Shown piece by piece: positions 32,592 through 41,439 of a DNA stretch of 64,000 nucleotides. Positions within the stretch are counted from its first letter, which is position 1. Each line of letters begins with the position of its first letter. The DNA lies in assembly GCF_026278245.1 (NCBI RefSeq), contig NZ_CP111079.1, forward strand, positions 746,501-810,500, written 5' to 3'. The stretch comes from Pontibacter kalidii. GTDB lineage: Bacteria > Bacteroidota > Bacteroidia > Cytophagales > Hymenobacteraceae. The notes under the pieces were generated by a model that made no database searches, was not told where the DNA came from, and worked only from the letters and a program-made list of their open reading frames with translations. A program made the position numbers and the translations under genes.

Positions 32592-32614
32592 AGTACTTTG
32601 TATAGCAAGGTACT
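32592..32614. promoter_or_regulatory. Palindromic operator candidate AGTACTTTG-N5-CAAGGTACT
   Basis: Nine-base arms, one mismatch, five-base spacer, 55 bases before the receptor ATG. AGTACTTTG-type palindromes look like operators of small winged-helix regulators in Bacteroidota; no regulator gene is adjacent. Confidence 0.5.
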
Positions 32615-32843
32615 GTTGTGTTTTTCGAATGGCTTTTAGACGAACAGGGATTTTTTATCTTCTAACACCAGCCCAACCCAGGCAGGGAAGCTGATTTTAG
32701 GCTGGCAAACTCCTCGCGAGGGGCTTTGGGTAGAAAGATGTGGGAGCTGGTGGAAGGGTTGCCTGGTGGCGGAGAATATTTTTTGCTGAGGCACGGTGAG
32801 AATCAACAGGGGTAGTGAAGCGCGCGACCCATATACCAAAAAG
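32615..32843. other. Spacer with no recognised feature
   Basis: About 230 bases between the receptor operator region and the terminator of the DUF3347 gene. No open frame or repeat is convincing. Confidence 0.4.
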
Positions 32844-32876
32844 AAAGGCAGAGCCCCTTCCGAGTGCTCTGCCTTT
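32844..32876 (-). terminator. Terminator of the copper cluster
   Basis: AAAGGCAGAGC/GCTCTGCCTTT stem with an 11-base loop, followed on the minus strand by a T-rich run, 22 bases after the DUF3347 gene stop. It closes the cluster that starts at 41.9 kb. Confidence 0.85.
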
Positions 32877-32898
32877 CCGCGTTGTTTATTCTTTATAC

Positions 32899-33543
32899 TT
32901 AGTCGAGCACTTCCTCGGTGCTGCCGCATTTCAGCATTTTATCGCCAAAGTAAGGGTTGCGGATCTCCTCGTTAGAGCTCAGCCAATAGCCGCCCTTGTC
33001 GTTCAGGGCCATTGGGCAGTGCTGGTAGTACAGTTTCTGGTCGTTGGCGCCATAGGCCTTGGCCAGAGCATAAACAGACTCTGAAAGCAACTCCAGGTTC
33101 TCGCGCTGTGCGTCGATGTTGGCTGCACCGGCAATGCTGGTGGCGCTGCTGATGATATTCCCGGTTTTTTCCTCCGCATACGCCTTGGACTCCGCTTCTA
33201 GGATGGCGGCAACAGGCATGGCCTTGGCAACCTGCAGCACCTCGTTGGCCGTGGCCTTGGCAGCTTTGGCGTCAGAGGCAACCAGGGCATCCTTCAGCTT
33301 CAGGTACTCATCCACCAGCTGCGAGACCTGCGTTTTTACTGGCTCAGCCACAGAAGAGTAGTCCGGTGTCTCCACCACGGTCTGGTTAGCGGCGGTGGCG
33401 TTGGTCATGTCGCCGTGCTCCGCTTCGTCATGGCCGTGGCCCTGATGCTCCGTTGTAGCTTCTGTGTTTGCTGTGTTGCTCTCCGAGCACGAGGTAAAGG
33501 TAAAAGCGGCTAAAACAGCAGCTGCAAAAAGTGTCTTTCTCAT
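32899..33543 (-). CDS. DUF3347 lipoprotein, metal-binding
   Basis: A 214-residue lipoprotein (lipobox TFTSC, lipid-Cys 19) with a His/Asp/Glu-rich segment (HQGHGHDEAEHGD) and a DUF3347 domain. The C-terminal block CPMALNDKGGYWLSSNEEIR then NPYFGDKMLKCG contains the paired Cys and Met expected to bind copper. A near-identical domain forms the C-terminus of CusB (34253-36022). The chosen start is ATG 33543 because the signal peptide begins there; the in-frame ATG at 33627 would add a non-signal leader. Periplasmic copper buffering or delivery to the pump is inferred. Confidence 0.85.
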   Translation of the reverse strand: MRKTLFAAAVLAAFTFTSCSESNTANTEATTEHQGHGHDEAEHGDMTNATAANQTVVETPDYSSVAEPVKTQVSQLVDEYLKLKDALVASDAKAAKATANEVLQVAKAMPVAAILEAESKAYAEEKTGNIISSATSIAGAANIDAQRENLELLSESVYALAKAYGANDQKLYYQHCPMALNDKGGYWLSSNEEIRNPYFGDKMLKCGSTEEVLD

Positions 33544-33642
33544 GGTTGATTCTTTGGTTGTACGAAAGTATAAAGTTAAGTAATCATTCCTTACAAGATA
33601 GCCTGACATGACTAAACCTTGCCACACGCAAGGCCGGCCCGT

Positions 33643-34098
33643 CTACTGCGCATACTTACGGAAGCTTTCCTCAGAGGCAAAGTACAGCACCTCCCCATTC
33701 GCTCCGCCGGGTTTCAAAGCGATAAATGCCTGCGACTTATCTACCTCCTGGCCAGTGACAGGGTCTTTGGCGTACCGCACTTCCCGCTGGTTCTTAATGG
33801 TGTTCACGCACATTTCGCAGCAGCCATAGTACATCTTGTCCTCGAAGGCCACCGGAAACTGCTCTTTGCCCATAAAGGCATTGTTCACCATACACACCAG
33901 GTCTTTCGGTAAGCCTTCCTCGGTCATCAGGTCAGCCGGGGATGCCTGTTGCTGTGGTTGCATGCTGGCCATATGTGCCTCATGGTTGGCTGGAGCCTCT
34001 GCGGCTGTGGTGGCCTGCGTTTCCGGTGCTTTCTCAGAAGAGCAGGAGGCCAGCACTACAGCTGCCAAAGCTGCGCTGTAAAATAAGTTCTTTCTCAT
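33643..34098 (-). CDS. Cys-rich lipoprotein of the copper cluster (TRASH/NosL-like)
   Basis: A 151-residue lipoprotein (lipobox VLASC, lipid-Cys 19). A His/Met-rich linker (NHEAHMASMQPQ) leads to a compact domain with DLVCMVNNAFMG and YYGCCEMCVN: C69, C93, C94 and C97 with nearby Met. This is the pattern of a YHS/TRASH-type metal-binding fold. The C-terminal part (EVLYFASEESFRKY) resembles the end of that fold. A periplasmic copper-binding protein is likely. It sits 14 bases after a small membrane-protein gene in the same operon. Confidence 0.78.
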   Translation of the reverse strand: MRKNLFYSAALAAVVLASCSSEKAPETQATTAAEAPANHEAHMASMQPQQQASPADLMTEEGLPKDLVCMVNNAFMGKEQFPVAFEDKMYYGCCEMCVNTIKNQREVRYAKDPVTGQEVDKSQAFIALKPGGANGEVLYFASEESFRKYAQ

Positions 34099-34112
34099 GA
34101 ATTCAGGTATAG

Positions 34113-34241
34113 TTAAGTCGTTATCTGTTCAAAAAGGACAAACCCCAGCGCCAGTACAAGGGCAAGGTACAGGAGCCACCTGAGCCAGGGCTTTTGGTTG
34201 GTTTTAGGGTTTTCGTCTCCGGTTCTGCAACAATCTTTCAT
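34113..34241 (-). CDS. 42-residue single-helix membrane protein
   Basis: Small open frame from ATG 34241 to TAA 34113: a Cys-Cys start (MKDCCRTGDENPK), basic PWLRW, one hydrophobic helix of ~17 residues (LLYLALVLALGFVLFEQ) and a short tail. It begins 11 bases after the cusB stop and ends 14 bases before the next gene, which is typical operon spacing. It is probably a real gene. The cytoplasmic CC pair (if N-in) could bind a metal. No family is known to me. Confidence 0.65.
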   Translation of the reverse strand: MKDCCRTGDENPKTNQKPWLRWLLYLALVLALGFVLFEQITT

Positions 34242-34252
34242 GGCTTAATAGT

Positions 34253-36022
34253 TTAATGGGCATGGCTTTGCACCGGTGCAGGTTTGTCTGCTGCAGGCGC
34301 TCCTGTGCCCTGTCTGTATGTTTGCTCCGTCTCTCCGCAAGTCATCATGGCCTCGCCAAAGTATGGGTTACGGATTTCCTTCTGCTCGCTCAGCCAGTAG
34401 GCACCCTGGTCGTTAGAGGCCATCGGGCACTTCTGCTTGTACACGATTTCTTTGTTTGTGCCGAAGGTCTCCACCACTTCAATTAAGTGGTCGGAGAGCG
34501 GGGAGAACACCTCACGCTGCTTCTCAATAGCGGTGCTTTTCTGTATGGCCGAGGCGTTGGCCTGCAGCGCTGGCATCAGCTGCATCCATTTGGCGTGGGT
34601 ACTGCCATCCAACAGGCCCATGTCCACTTTGTTCAATGCCTGGTTAAACTTGCCGGCCGCCTGGCGGGCGGCATCCGCATCAGAGGCCACAAGGGCATTC
34701 TTTAACGTATAGTAGGTGTCCACCAGCGCCGTCACCTGCTGCTGAAACGCCTCCGGCACCTCCATCTGCTTGTTGGCTGGTGCCGACATCATACTATAGT
34801 TGCCACTTAGTTGTGCTGCCCCGTCCACGGCAAACACGCCGTTGGTGACCACCTGCTCACCCTCACTCAGGCCCGCTTCCACCAGGTACATCTCACCCAG
34901 GCGCGGACCCAGCGTTACCTCACGCATCTCAAAGGCAGGCGCCTCGCGGTCGTTCACCTTCACGTAAACCACAGAGCGTTTGCCTGTCCAGAGCACGGCG
35001 GTTCTTGGCACAGCCAGCGCGTTTTCTTTGGCCGTTGTTTTCGAGGATGTTTTAATACGGGCATTGGCAAACATACCCGGCTTCAGCTGGTTGCCGGGGT
35101 TGGTTACTTCGGCGCGTACCTGCACCGCACGGGTGGCGGCGTCCAGCACCGGCGTTACAAACTGTACCTTGGCCGTGAACTCCTTGCCTGGAATGCCCGG
35201 TACCGTAAAGTTTACGGTGGCTCCTTCCTTTACCCACGAAAGATCGCTCTCGTAGGCATCCAGCACCACCCACACCGACGACAGGTTGGCCACCTCGAAC
35301 AACACGGAGCCAGTGCTCACATAATCGCCCACGGCTACCAGGCGCTCGGTTACCACGCCAGCGGCATCCGAATAAATATCGAAGCTGGTCAGCAGCTCAT
35401 TGGCCTTTTCGATGCGTTGGATCTGGCTATTGGAGATGTTCCACAGCCTTAGCTTGGTTTTGGCTGCCTCGTACAGCTCCGGCATTATGTCTTTGGATTT
35501 AGCCGCCTCCTGCAGCTCGCGCTGCGCCGTTAGCAGTTCGGGCGAGTAGACGGAGGCAAGGCGCTCGCCTTTACGTACTTCCTGGCCCGTAAAATTCACG
35601 TACAGCTTTTCGATGCGGCCCGGGAACTTGGCAGTGATGGAAGACACCTGCTGCTCGTTTAGCTGCACGGTGCCTGAGAGCAGCAACTCGTTTTCCGGGT
35701 TAACCGACTGCACCGGTGAGGTCTGAATGTTGGAAAGCGCGACAGCCTCTGGTGTCATCTCCAGCACATAAGGGCTTGGCTCCCCTGAGCCACCGGCGGT
35801 AGCGACCGGGATAAGGTCCATGCCGCAGATAGGGCATTTGCCCGGCTCGTTCTGGCGGATCTGTGGGTGCATGGAGCAAGTATACTCTGTTACACCCGCT
35901 GTCTCTCCTGCATGGTCGTGCGCCTCATCGGAAGATCGTCCTCCAAAGATCAGCCAGCCCAACAGCAGGCCTCCTAAGGCTATCAGCAGGTATGTTGCGA
36001 TTTGCTTATTTCTTGGTTTCAT
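34253..36022 (-). CDS. cusB: Heavy-metal RND efflux adaptor CusB with N-terminal metal-binding domain and C-terminal DUF3347
   Basis: A 589-residue periplasmic adaptor for copper/silver efflux. It has an N-terminal anchor helix, then a heavy-metal-binding domain with C49-SMHP and C63-PIC66-GM. The four MFP domains follow: lipoyl (GRIEKLYVNFTGQEVRKG), an alpha-hairpin around 165-210, GVVTERLVAVGDYVSTG, and a beta-barrel around 245-330. After ~430 a DUF3347 domain ends with KCPMASNDQGAYWLSEQKEI and NPYFGEAMMTCG. The fusion of adaptor and DUF3347 is common in Bacteroidota. It lies after cusC and before the small membrane protein gene. Confidence 0.92.
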   Translation of the reverse strand: MKPRNKQIATYLLIALGGLLLGWLIFGGRSSDEAHDHAGETAGVTEYTCSMHPQIRQNEPGKCPICGMDLIPVATAGGSGEPSPYVLEMTPEAVALSNIQTSPVQSVNPENELLLSGTVQLNEQQVSSITAKFPGRIEKLYVNFTGQEVRKGERLASVYSPELLTAQRELQEAAKSKDIMPELYEAAKTKLRLWNISNSQIQRIEKANELLTSFDIYSDAAGVVTERLVAVGDYVSTGSVLFEVANLSSVWVVLDAYESDLSWVKEGATVNFTVPGIPGKEFTAKVQFVTPVLDAATRAVQVRAEVTNPGNQLKPGMFANARIKTSSKTTAKENALAVPRTAVLWTGKRSVVYVKVNDREAPAFEMREVTLGPRLGEMYLVEAGLSEGEQVVTNGVFAVDGAAQLSGNYSMMSAPANKQMEVPEAFQQQVTALVDTYYTLKNALVASDADAARQAAGKFNQALNKVDMGLLDGSTHAKWMQLMPALQANASAIQKSTAIEKQREVFSPLSDHLIEVVETFGTNKEIVYKQKCPMASNDQGAYWLSEQKEIRNPYFGEAMMTCGETEQTYRQGTGAPAADKPAPVQSHAH

Positions 36023-36162
36023 CTGTTTATCTGATAGATAAAATTTTCTATTCTAAATATGGTGCTGCCTTGAGCGCTGTATACTATTCCTAGGCTTCTG
36101 GCCCGGTTGAGTCAGAGACTCAGCATTCCCCAGGTCACGCATGAGAAGATTCGCGCCAGTTA

Positions 36163-37584
36163 TTAACTGTCGCTGTTCATCATGCGGTTAATGGCAGACA
36201 CAGCCGTATGCTGATCGGTGATGGCCTGCAGTTGCTGCTGCCTGTAGCCCAATATGGCCTGGCGCTGCCGCAGTATCTCCTCAATGCCTGCGCCCGCCAC
36301 GCTGTAGTTGGTGGTCAGCAGCCGGATAGCCTGCTCATTCAGCCTGATCTGCTCCTCCAATAGCTGCAGCGTGCTCGTGGCACGCTGGTAGTCGTATAAG
36401 AGGCTGCTCATCTCGGCAAAGAGCATGTTTTCTGCAGCCTCACGGTTGGCCACGGCAGCTTCCTGCGCGTATTGTGCTTCTTTCTGGGCGGCCTTATACT
36501 TCTTGCGGTAGATCGGCAGGGTAACTGTTACCATGGGCATCACCATGTTTTCGCCACCCATCGGCATCTGCGTCATCTCATCGGTGCGCGGTTTAAACAC
36601 CATGTAGTTCAGGCCAAGCCCTAACATCGGTCTGCCCATCAGCTTGGCCATACGGTACTGTGCCTCGCGCGCCTTCTCGTCCCACTCATACATCTTCAGC
36701 ATGGGGTGGTTCAGGCGGATGGAGTCCTGGATAAGGGCCAGGGAGGCAGGTAAGGCAACAGGCGTTAAGGTGTCCGCTAACTGCACCTCCAGGGTAAGGT
36801 CGCGGTTGAGCATGCTGTTAAAGGCTATTTCCTTTGGCCTTCTGGAGTCGCGGAGCAGCTGCAGGCGGTTCTCCAGGTCCTTCACCTGCACCCGGATCAG
36901 GATCACATCCACCATGCTGCTACCAGAGGAGGCCATGCCACCGCCGCCCATACTTCCTCCTCCGGAGGAGGAGCTGGTGCTGCCAGCGGAGCCACCGCCC
37001 ATACCTGCCATGCCGCCCGAGGCACCACCACCCGCAGCCGCTGCTGACGAGGTGCCTGCGCTTGGACGTTGCGTGGCCGGGGCTGCCGTACTAGCCGCCG
37101 GGGCCGATTTATACTTGGCCAATGCCACCCGCTCCAGCGCCTGCAGTATCTCCAGCTCCCGTTCCAGTAGCTTTACCTCTTCATCGATCTGGTAAAGGGT
37201 AAGCCAGGTGGTGCGCACGGTGTGGTAGAGGTTGATTTTGGCTTCGATAAAAGAGGCAAACTGCATCTGTGCCATGTAGTTGGCCTCTGTTTTGGCGGCA
37301 TCCAATGAGCCGAACCACGGGAACATCTGCATCACCGAAACATCACCCACTTGCTTGCCCATGAACCTGTCCATAGGTTTGAGGAAGAAGTTGAACGTAG
37401 CTTCCGGGTCGGGCAGGGCACCGGCCTGCGGCACTTTCTGCAGCGCGGCCTGGTACTCGGCGTAGCGGGCCTTTAGCTGGGGGTTATTCTTTCCGGCCAT
37501 TACTAGGTACTCCTCCAGGGTTTGTGCCTGCAGGTATGGGCTGAGCGCCAGCAGTAGCAGTATACTTAGAATGATCTTTTTCAT
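36163..37584 (-). CDS. cusC: TolC-type outer-membrane channel of the copper pump (CusC-like) with G/S/M-rich loop
   Basis: A 473-residue efflux channel with a signal peptide ending LSPYLQA. The first repeat includes LEEYLVMAGKNNPQLKARYA and coiled-coil helices to ~160; the second ends with the VAGAGIEEILRQRQAI tip. At residues ~161-223, exactly where the first helical tip should turn, there is a Pro/Ala-rich then Gly/Ser/Met-rich insertion (GGMAGMGGGSAG, GGGSMGGGGM). TolC tips dock onto the adaptor, so this loop would project into the CusB/CusA interface and its Met residues could bind Cu(I). The start overlaps the cusA stop by 4 bases. Confidence 0.88.
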   Translation of the reverse strand: MKKIILSILLLLALSPYLQAQTLEEYLVMAGKNNPQLKARYAEYQAALQKVPQAGALPDPEATFNFFLKPMDRFMGKQVGDVSVMQMFPWFGSLDAAKTEANYMAQMQFASFIEAKINLYHTVRTTWLTLYQIDEEVKLLERELEILQALERVALAKYKSAPAASTAAPATQRPSAGTSSAAAAGGGASGGMAGMGGGSAGSTSSSSGGGSMGGGGMASSGSSMVDVILIRVQVKDLENRLQLLRDSRRPKEIAFNSMLNRDLTLEVQLADTLTPVALPASLALIQDSIRLNHPMLKMYEWDEKAREAQYRMAKLMGRPMLGLGLNYMVFKPRTDEMTQMPMGGENMVMPMVTVTLPIYRKKYKAAQKEAQYAQEAAVANREAAENMLFAEMSSLLYDYQRATSTLQLLEEQIRLNEQAIRLLTTNYSVAGAGIEEILRQRQAILGYRQQQLQAITDQHTAVSAINRMMNSDS

Positions 37585-40500
37585 ACCGTCTCCTCTTTAA
37601 CTTTAGACTCTTCGCGCCAGCTGTAAAGCACCGGCACAATAAACAAGGTAATCAGGGCCACCACCATACCACCGAAGGTAGGAATGGCCATCGGGATCAT
37701 GATATCAGAGCCGCGACCGGTGGAGGTGAGCACCGGCAGCAGCGCCAGCAGGGTCGTGGCGGTGGTCATCAGGCAGGGCCTTACGCGGCGCATACCTGCT
37801 TCCAGTACGGCCTTGCGTACCCCTTTCCTTGTATCCGGCTTAAACCTATCAAAGCTCTGCTTCAGGTACGTGCCCATCACCACGCCATCGTCGGTGGCAA
37901 TGCCGAACAGGGCGATAAAGCCCACCCACACGGCCACACTCAGGTTAAACGTGCGCATCTGGAAGAGCTCCCGCATGTTGGTGTCGCCGAACGAGAAGTT
38001 CAGAAACCAGTCCTGCCCGTAGAGCCACAACATCATAAAACCACCCGAAAAAGCCATGGCAATGGAGGTGAAAATGAACAGCGTGGTAGATACGGAGCGG
38101 AACTGGAAGTAAAGGATCAGGAAGATGATAAGCAAACTGAGCGGGATAATGACAGCCAGCCTTTGCTCGGCGCGCACCTGGTTCTCGTAGTTGCCCGAGA
38201 ACTTATAGCTCACGCCAGCAGGCACTACCAGCTCGCCCGACTCAATCTTCTGGCTCAGGTAGCGCTGCGCATCCTCTACCACCGATACTTCGGCAAAACC
38301 ATCCCGCTTATCGAGCAGCACATAGCCGGTCAGGAACGAGTTTTCGCCGCGGATCATCATCGGGCCGGGCCGGTAAACCACCTCGGCAATCTCCCCGAGC
38401 GGCACTTGTGCGCCTCCTGCCGTTGTAACCATAATGCGGTCTATGGCTTCCGGGCCGTTCCGGTACTCTCTGGCGTAGCGGGCACGGATGGAGTAGCGCT
38501 CACGCCCTTCCACGGTGGTGGTCAGGGCCATGCCGCCCATCGCCACCTCAATATACTCCTGCACATCCGTCACGTTCAGGCCATAGCGGGCCATGGCGCG
38601 GCGGTTCAGCTCTATCTCCATGTAAGGCTTGCCCAGCGAGCGGTCTGCGAACACAGCCTCCGGCTTCACCGACGGCACCTCTTTTAGCAGGCGCTCCAAC
38701 TGCAGGCTGAAATCCTCGATAGTTTGCAGGTCCGGGCCGTATACTTTCACACCCATGGGCGCACGCATGCCCGTCTGCAGCATCACAAGGCGTGTTTCGA
38801 TGGGCTGCAGTTTCGGTGCCGAGGTAACACCCGGGATTTTGGCTACGGCCGCGATCTCATCCCAGATGTCGTCCGGGCTCTTGATGTGGTCGCGCCATTG
38901 GCGGAAATACTCTCCGTTCTTATCCTGAATCAGTTCACCTTTTGCATCGCGCACAAACTCCCCTTTGTCGTCTACTTTGAAGCGGATGCGCTGTCCGCTG
39001 GCATCCGTCTTATACTCTGACTTGTACTGGATCACGTTCTCGTACATCGACATAGGGGCCGGGTCCAGAGCTGTTTCGGCACGTCCGGCTTTACCCACCA
39101 CCACTTCCACTTCCGGAATGGCCGTGATGAGCATGTCCAGCTGCTGCAGAATACGCTTGTTGGCTTCCACGCCGGAGTGCGGCATGGAGGTCGGCATCAG
39201 CAGGAAGGCCCCTTCATCCAGCGAAGGCATAAACTCCTCGCCCAGGCCAGGGAAGGTATGCACGAGCCCGCTCCAAGCGGAGGTGGTGCGGATGTTATAG
39301 CCTGTTTTGTCGATGCCGCTGGCCACCCAGCCGAACACCCCGTTAAAGCCCAGCCATACATTCAGGCCGATTAGCATGATAAAGGCCGGGAGCAGCAGGA
39401 AAGTGCCTTTGTTATCGAGGCACCACATCAGGATGCGCGGGTACGCACCAATGAACAGGGCGAACAGCCCCAGCACCAACCCAATGACGAGCAGGATAAA
39501 CAGGAAATTGACAAGCAGGCTGACGGCTGCGCCCAGCGGCATCCATTGCGTGGCCAGTAGCCACGACACGGCCAATACCGCAATGCCCACCATTACAGGC
39601 GTGTTATACTTGCCGTAGCGCTCCGGCTGGTAATAAGTCAGCAGGTTGTTGGCAGCGATAAGTATAAGCACCAGGCCAGCCAGTGGAAGTATAAACAGCG
39701 TCACCACACCCAGTACAAAGAGGCCGATGTTCAGCATCCTGGACCAAGCCACGTTCTTTGACTTCAGACCAAGTATGGAATGGGCGAAAGCCGGCATAAT
39801 GAGGATCGTGAAGATAAGCGAGGCCACCAGCGCGAAGGTTTTGGTGAAGGCCAACGGACCGAACAGCTTGCCCTCGGCCGCCTCTAGCGTGAAGACAGGC
39901 AAAAAGCTGACGATGGTGGTAGAAACAGCCGTGATGATGGCCGTGGCCACCTCGGTGGTGGCATTATACACCGTTTTTAGCAGCGATTGCCCGGGAGGGG
40001 CCTCGTCCAGGTGCCGCAGGATGTTTTCGTTCAGGATAATCCCCAGATCCACCATGGTGCCAATGGCAATGGCAATACCAGACAGCGCCACGATGTTGGC
40101 ATCCACGTTGAACTGCTTCATCATGATAAAGGTCATGAGCACAGCAAGTGGGAGCAGGGCAGATATCAGGAGCGAGGCGCGCAGGTTATAAACCATCACG
40201 ATGATCACGATAATGGTAATCAGAATCTGAAGGATGATCGCCTCGTTGAGCGTGCCCAGCGTTTCGTTAATGAGTTGCGTGCGGTCATAGAACGGCACCA
40301 CAGTTACTTTGGAGGTGCGCCCATCGGCCAGCTTTTTGGAAGGCAAGCCGGCGGCAATCTCGTCCAGCTTCTCTTTTACGTTGTTGATCACGGCCAGCGG
40401 GTTATCGCCATAGCGGGCCACCACTACACCGCCCACCGCCTCGGCGCCGCTCTTGTCCAGGATGCCCAGCATCGAGCGGTCGGCAGGGCCAATGTTCACA

Positions 40501-41342
40501 CGGGCAATGTCGCGGATGCGGATCGGCACGTTAGACGTCACTTTCACCACGGCCTCTTCAATGTCCTCCAGGTCCTGCACGTAACCCAGGCCACGCACCA
40601 GGTACTCTACCTGGTTTATCTCCACGGTGTTGGCGCCTACATCCTGGTTGCTGTTCTGCAGGGCTGTCATCACCTCCATCATCGAGACGTTGTTCGCCTT
40701 CATCGCCACCGGATCCAGGTCTACCTGGTACTCCTTGATATAGCCGCCTACGGAGGCTACTTCGGCCACGCCTTCGGCACCTGTCAGGGCATAGCGTACG
40801 TAGAAGTCCTGAATGGTGCGCAGCTCGTGCAGGTCCCAGCCACCGGCGGGGTTGCCATTCTCGTCGCGCCCCTCCAGCGTATACCAGTATACCTGCCCCA
40901 GTGCCGTGGCATCCGGCCCAAGCTTAGGCGTTACCTCTTCTGGCAGCAGGTCGTTGGGCAGGGAGTTAAGTTTCTCCAGGATGCGGGAACGGCTCCAGTA
41001 GTACTCTGTATCCTCATCAAAGATGACGTAGATGCTGGAGAAACCGAACATGGAAGTGGAGCGGATCGTTTTCACGCCCGGCATCCCTAGTAAGGAGGTG
41101 GTAAGGGGATAGGTAATCTGGTCCTCCACGTCCTGCGGGGAGCGGCCCATCCACTCGGTGAAAATAATCTGCTGGTTCTCGCCGATGTCCGGAATGGCGT
41201 CTACCGGAACCGGGTCGCTTGGCAGGAAACCTACTTTATAGTTGAAGGGAGCCACTACAATGCCCCAGCCAACGATGAGCAGCAGGAGCAGCACTGTGAC
41301 CAGTTTCTGCTCCAGGAAGAATTTTATAATGCTGTTTAACAT
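37581..41342 (-). CDS. cusA: CusA/CzcA-type heavy-metal RND efflux pump
   Basis: A 1253-residue inner-membrane proton antiporter that expels Cu(I)/Ag(I) or divalent metals. Signatures are the [20 protein letters not shown] N-terminal porter (here [18 protein letters not shown]), GTMVDLGIILNEN in helix 4 carrying the proton-relay Asp, EEFMPSLDEGAFLLMP and GIATDDGVVMGTYL. It is ~200 residues longer than E. coli CusA because of extra helices around 560-680 and a charged insertion around 800-840 (VDDKGEFVRDAKGEL), as in other Bacteroidota homologues. It is the first large gene after the HYC gene, 97 bases downstream of it. Confidence 0.93.
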   Translation of the reverse strand: MLNSIIKFFLEQKLVTVLLLLLIVGWGIVVAPFNYKVGFLPSDPVPVDAIPDIGENQQIIFTEWMGRSPQDVEDQITYPLTTSLLGMPGVKTIRSTSMFGFSSIYVIFDEDTEYYWSRSRILEKLNSLPNDLLPEEVTPKLGPDATALGQVYWYTLEGRDENGNPAGGWDLHELRTIQDFYVRYALTGAEGVAEVASVGGYIKEYQVDLDPVAMKANNVSMMEVMTALQNSNQDVGANTVEINQVEYLVRGLGYVQDLEDIEEAVVKVTSNVPIRIRDIARVNIGPADRSMLGILDKSGAEAVGGVVVARYGDNPLAVINNVKEKLDEIAAGLPSKKLADGRTSKVTVVPFYDRTQLINETLGTLNEAIILQILITIIVIIVMVYNLRASLLISALLPLAVLMTFIMMKQFNVDANIVALSGIAIAIGTMVDLGIILNENILRHLDEAPPGQSLLKTVYNATTEVATAIITAVSTTIVSFLPVFTLEAAEGKLFGPLAFTKTFALVASLIFTILIMPAFAHSILGLKSKNVAWSRMLNIGLFVLGVVTLFILPLAGLVLILIAANNLLTYYQPERYGKYNTPVMVGIAVLAVSWLLATQWMPLGAAVSLLVNFLFILLVIGLVLGLFALFIGAYPRILMWCLDNKGTFLLLPAFIMLIGLNVWLGFNGVFGWVASGIDKTGYNIRTTSAWSGLVHTFPGLGEEFMPSLDEGAFLLMPTSMPHSGVEANKRILQQLDMLITAIPEVEVVVGKAGRAETALDPAPMSMYENVIQYKSEYKTDASGQRIRFKVDDKGEFVRDAKGELIQDKNGEYFRQWRDHIKSPDDIWDEIAAVAKIPGVTSAPKLQPIETRLVMLQTGMRAPMGVKVYGPDLQTIEDFSLQLERLLKEVPSVKPEAVFADRSLGKPYMEIELNRRAMARYGLNVTDVQEYIEVAMGGMALTTTVEGRERYSIRARYAREYRNGPEAIDRIMVTTAGGAQVPLGEIAEVVYRPGPMMIRGENSFLTGYVLLDKRDGFAEVSVVEDAQRYLSQKIESGELVVPAGVSYKFSGNYENQVRAEQRLAVIIPLSLLIIFLILYFQFRSVSTTLFIFTSIAMAFSGGFMMLWLYGQDWFLNFSFGDTNMRELFQMRTFNLSVAVWVGFIALFGIATDDGVVMGTYLKQSFDRFKPDTRKGVRKAVLEAGMRRVRPCLMTTATTLLALLPVLTSTGRGSDIMIPMAIPTFGGMVVALITLFIVPVLYSWREESKVKEETV

Positions 41343-41439
41343 GCTTTATTCGATTGAATGCAAGGAAGTAGGACTGCCGAAAAGGCAGCACAAAACCACA
41401 CCAGCCCACAAAGGCGGGTATCATCGAAAAAAGCGGGAT

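Noticed and set aside
39987..41090. Long plus-strand open frame (367 codons) opposite cusA
   Set aside because: Antisense shadow of a well-supported gene; composition is typical of reverse-frame artefacts.
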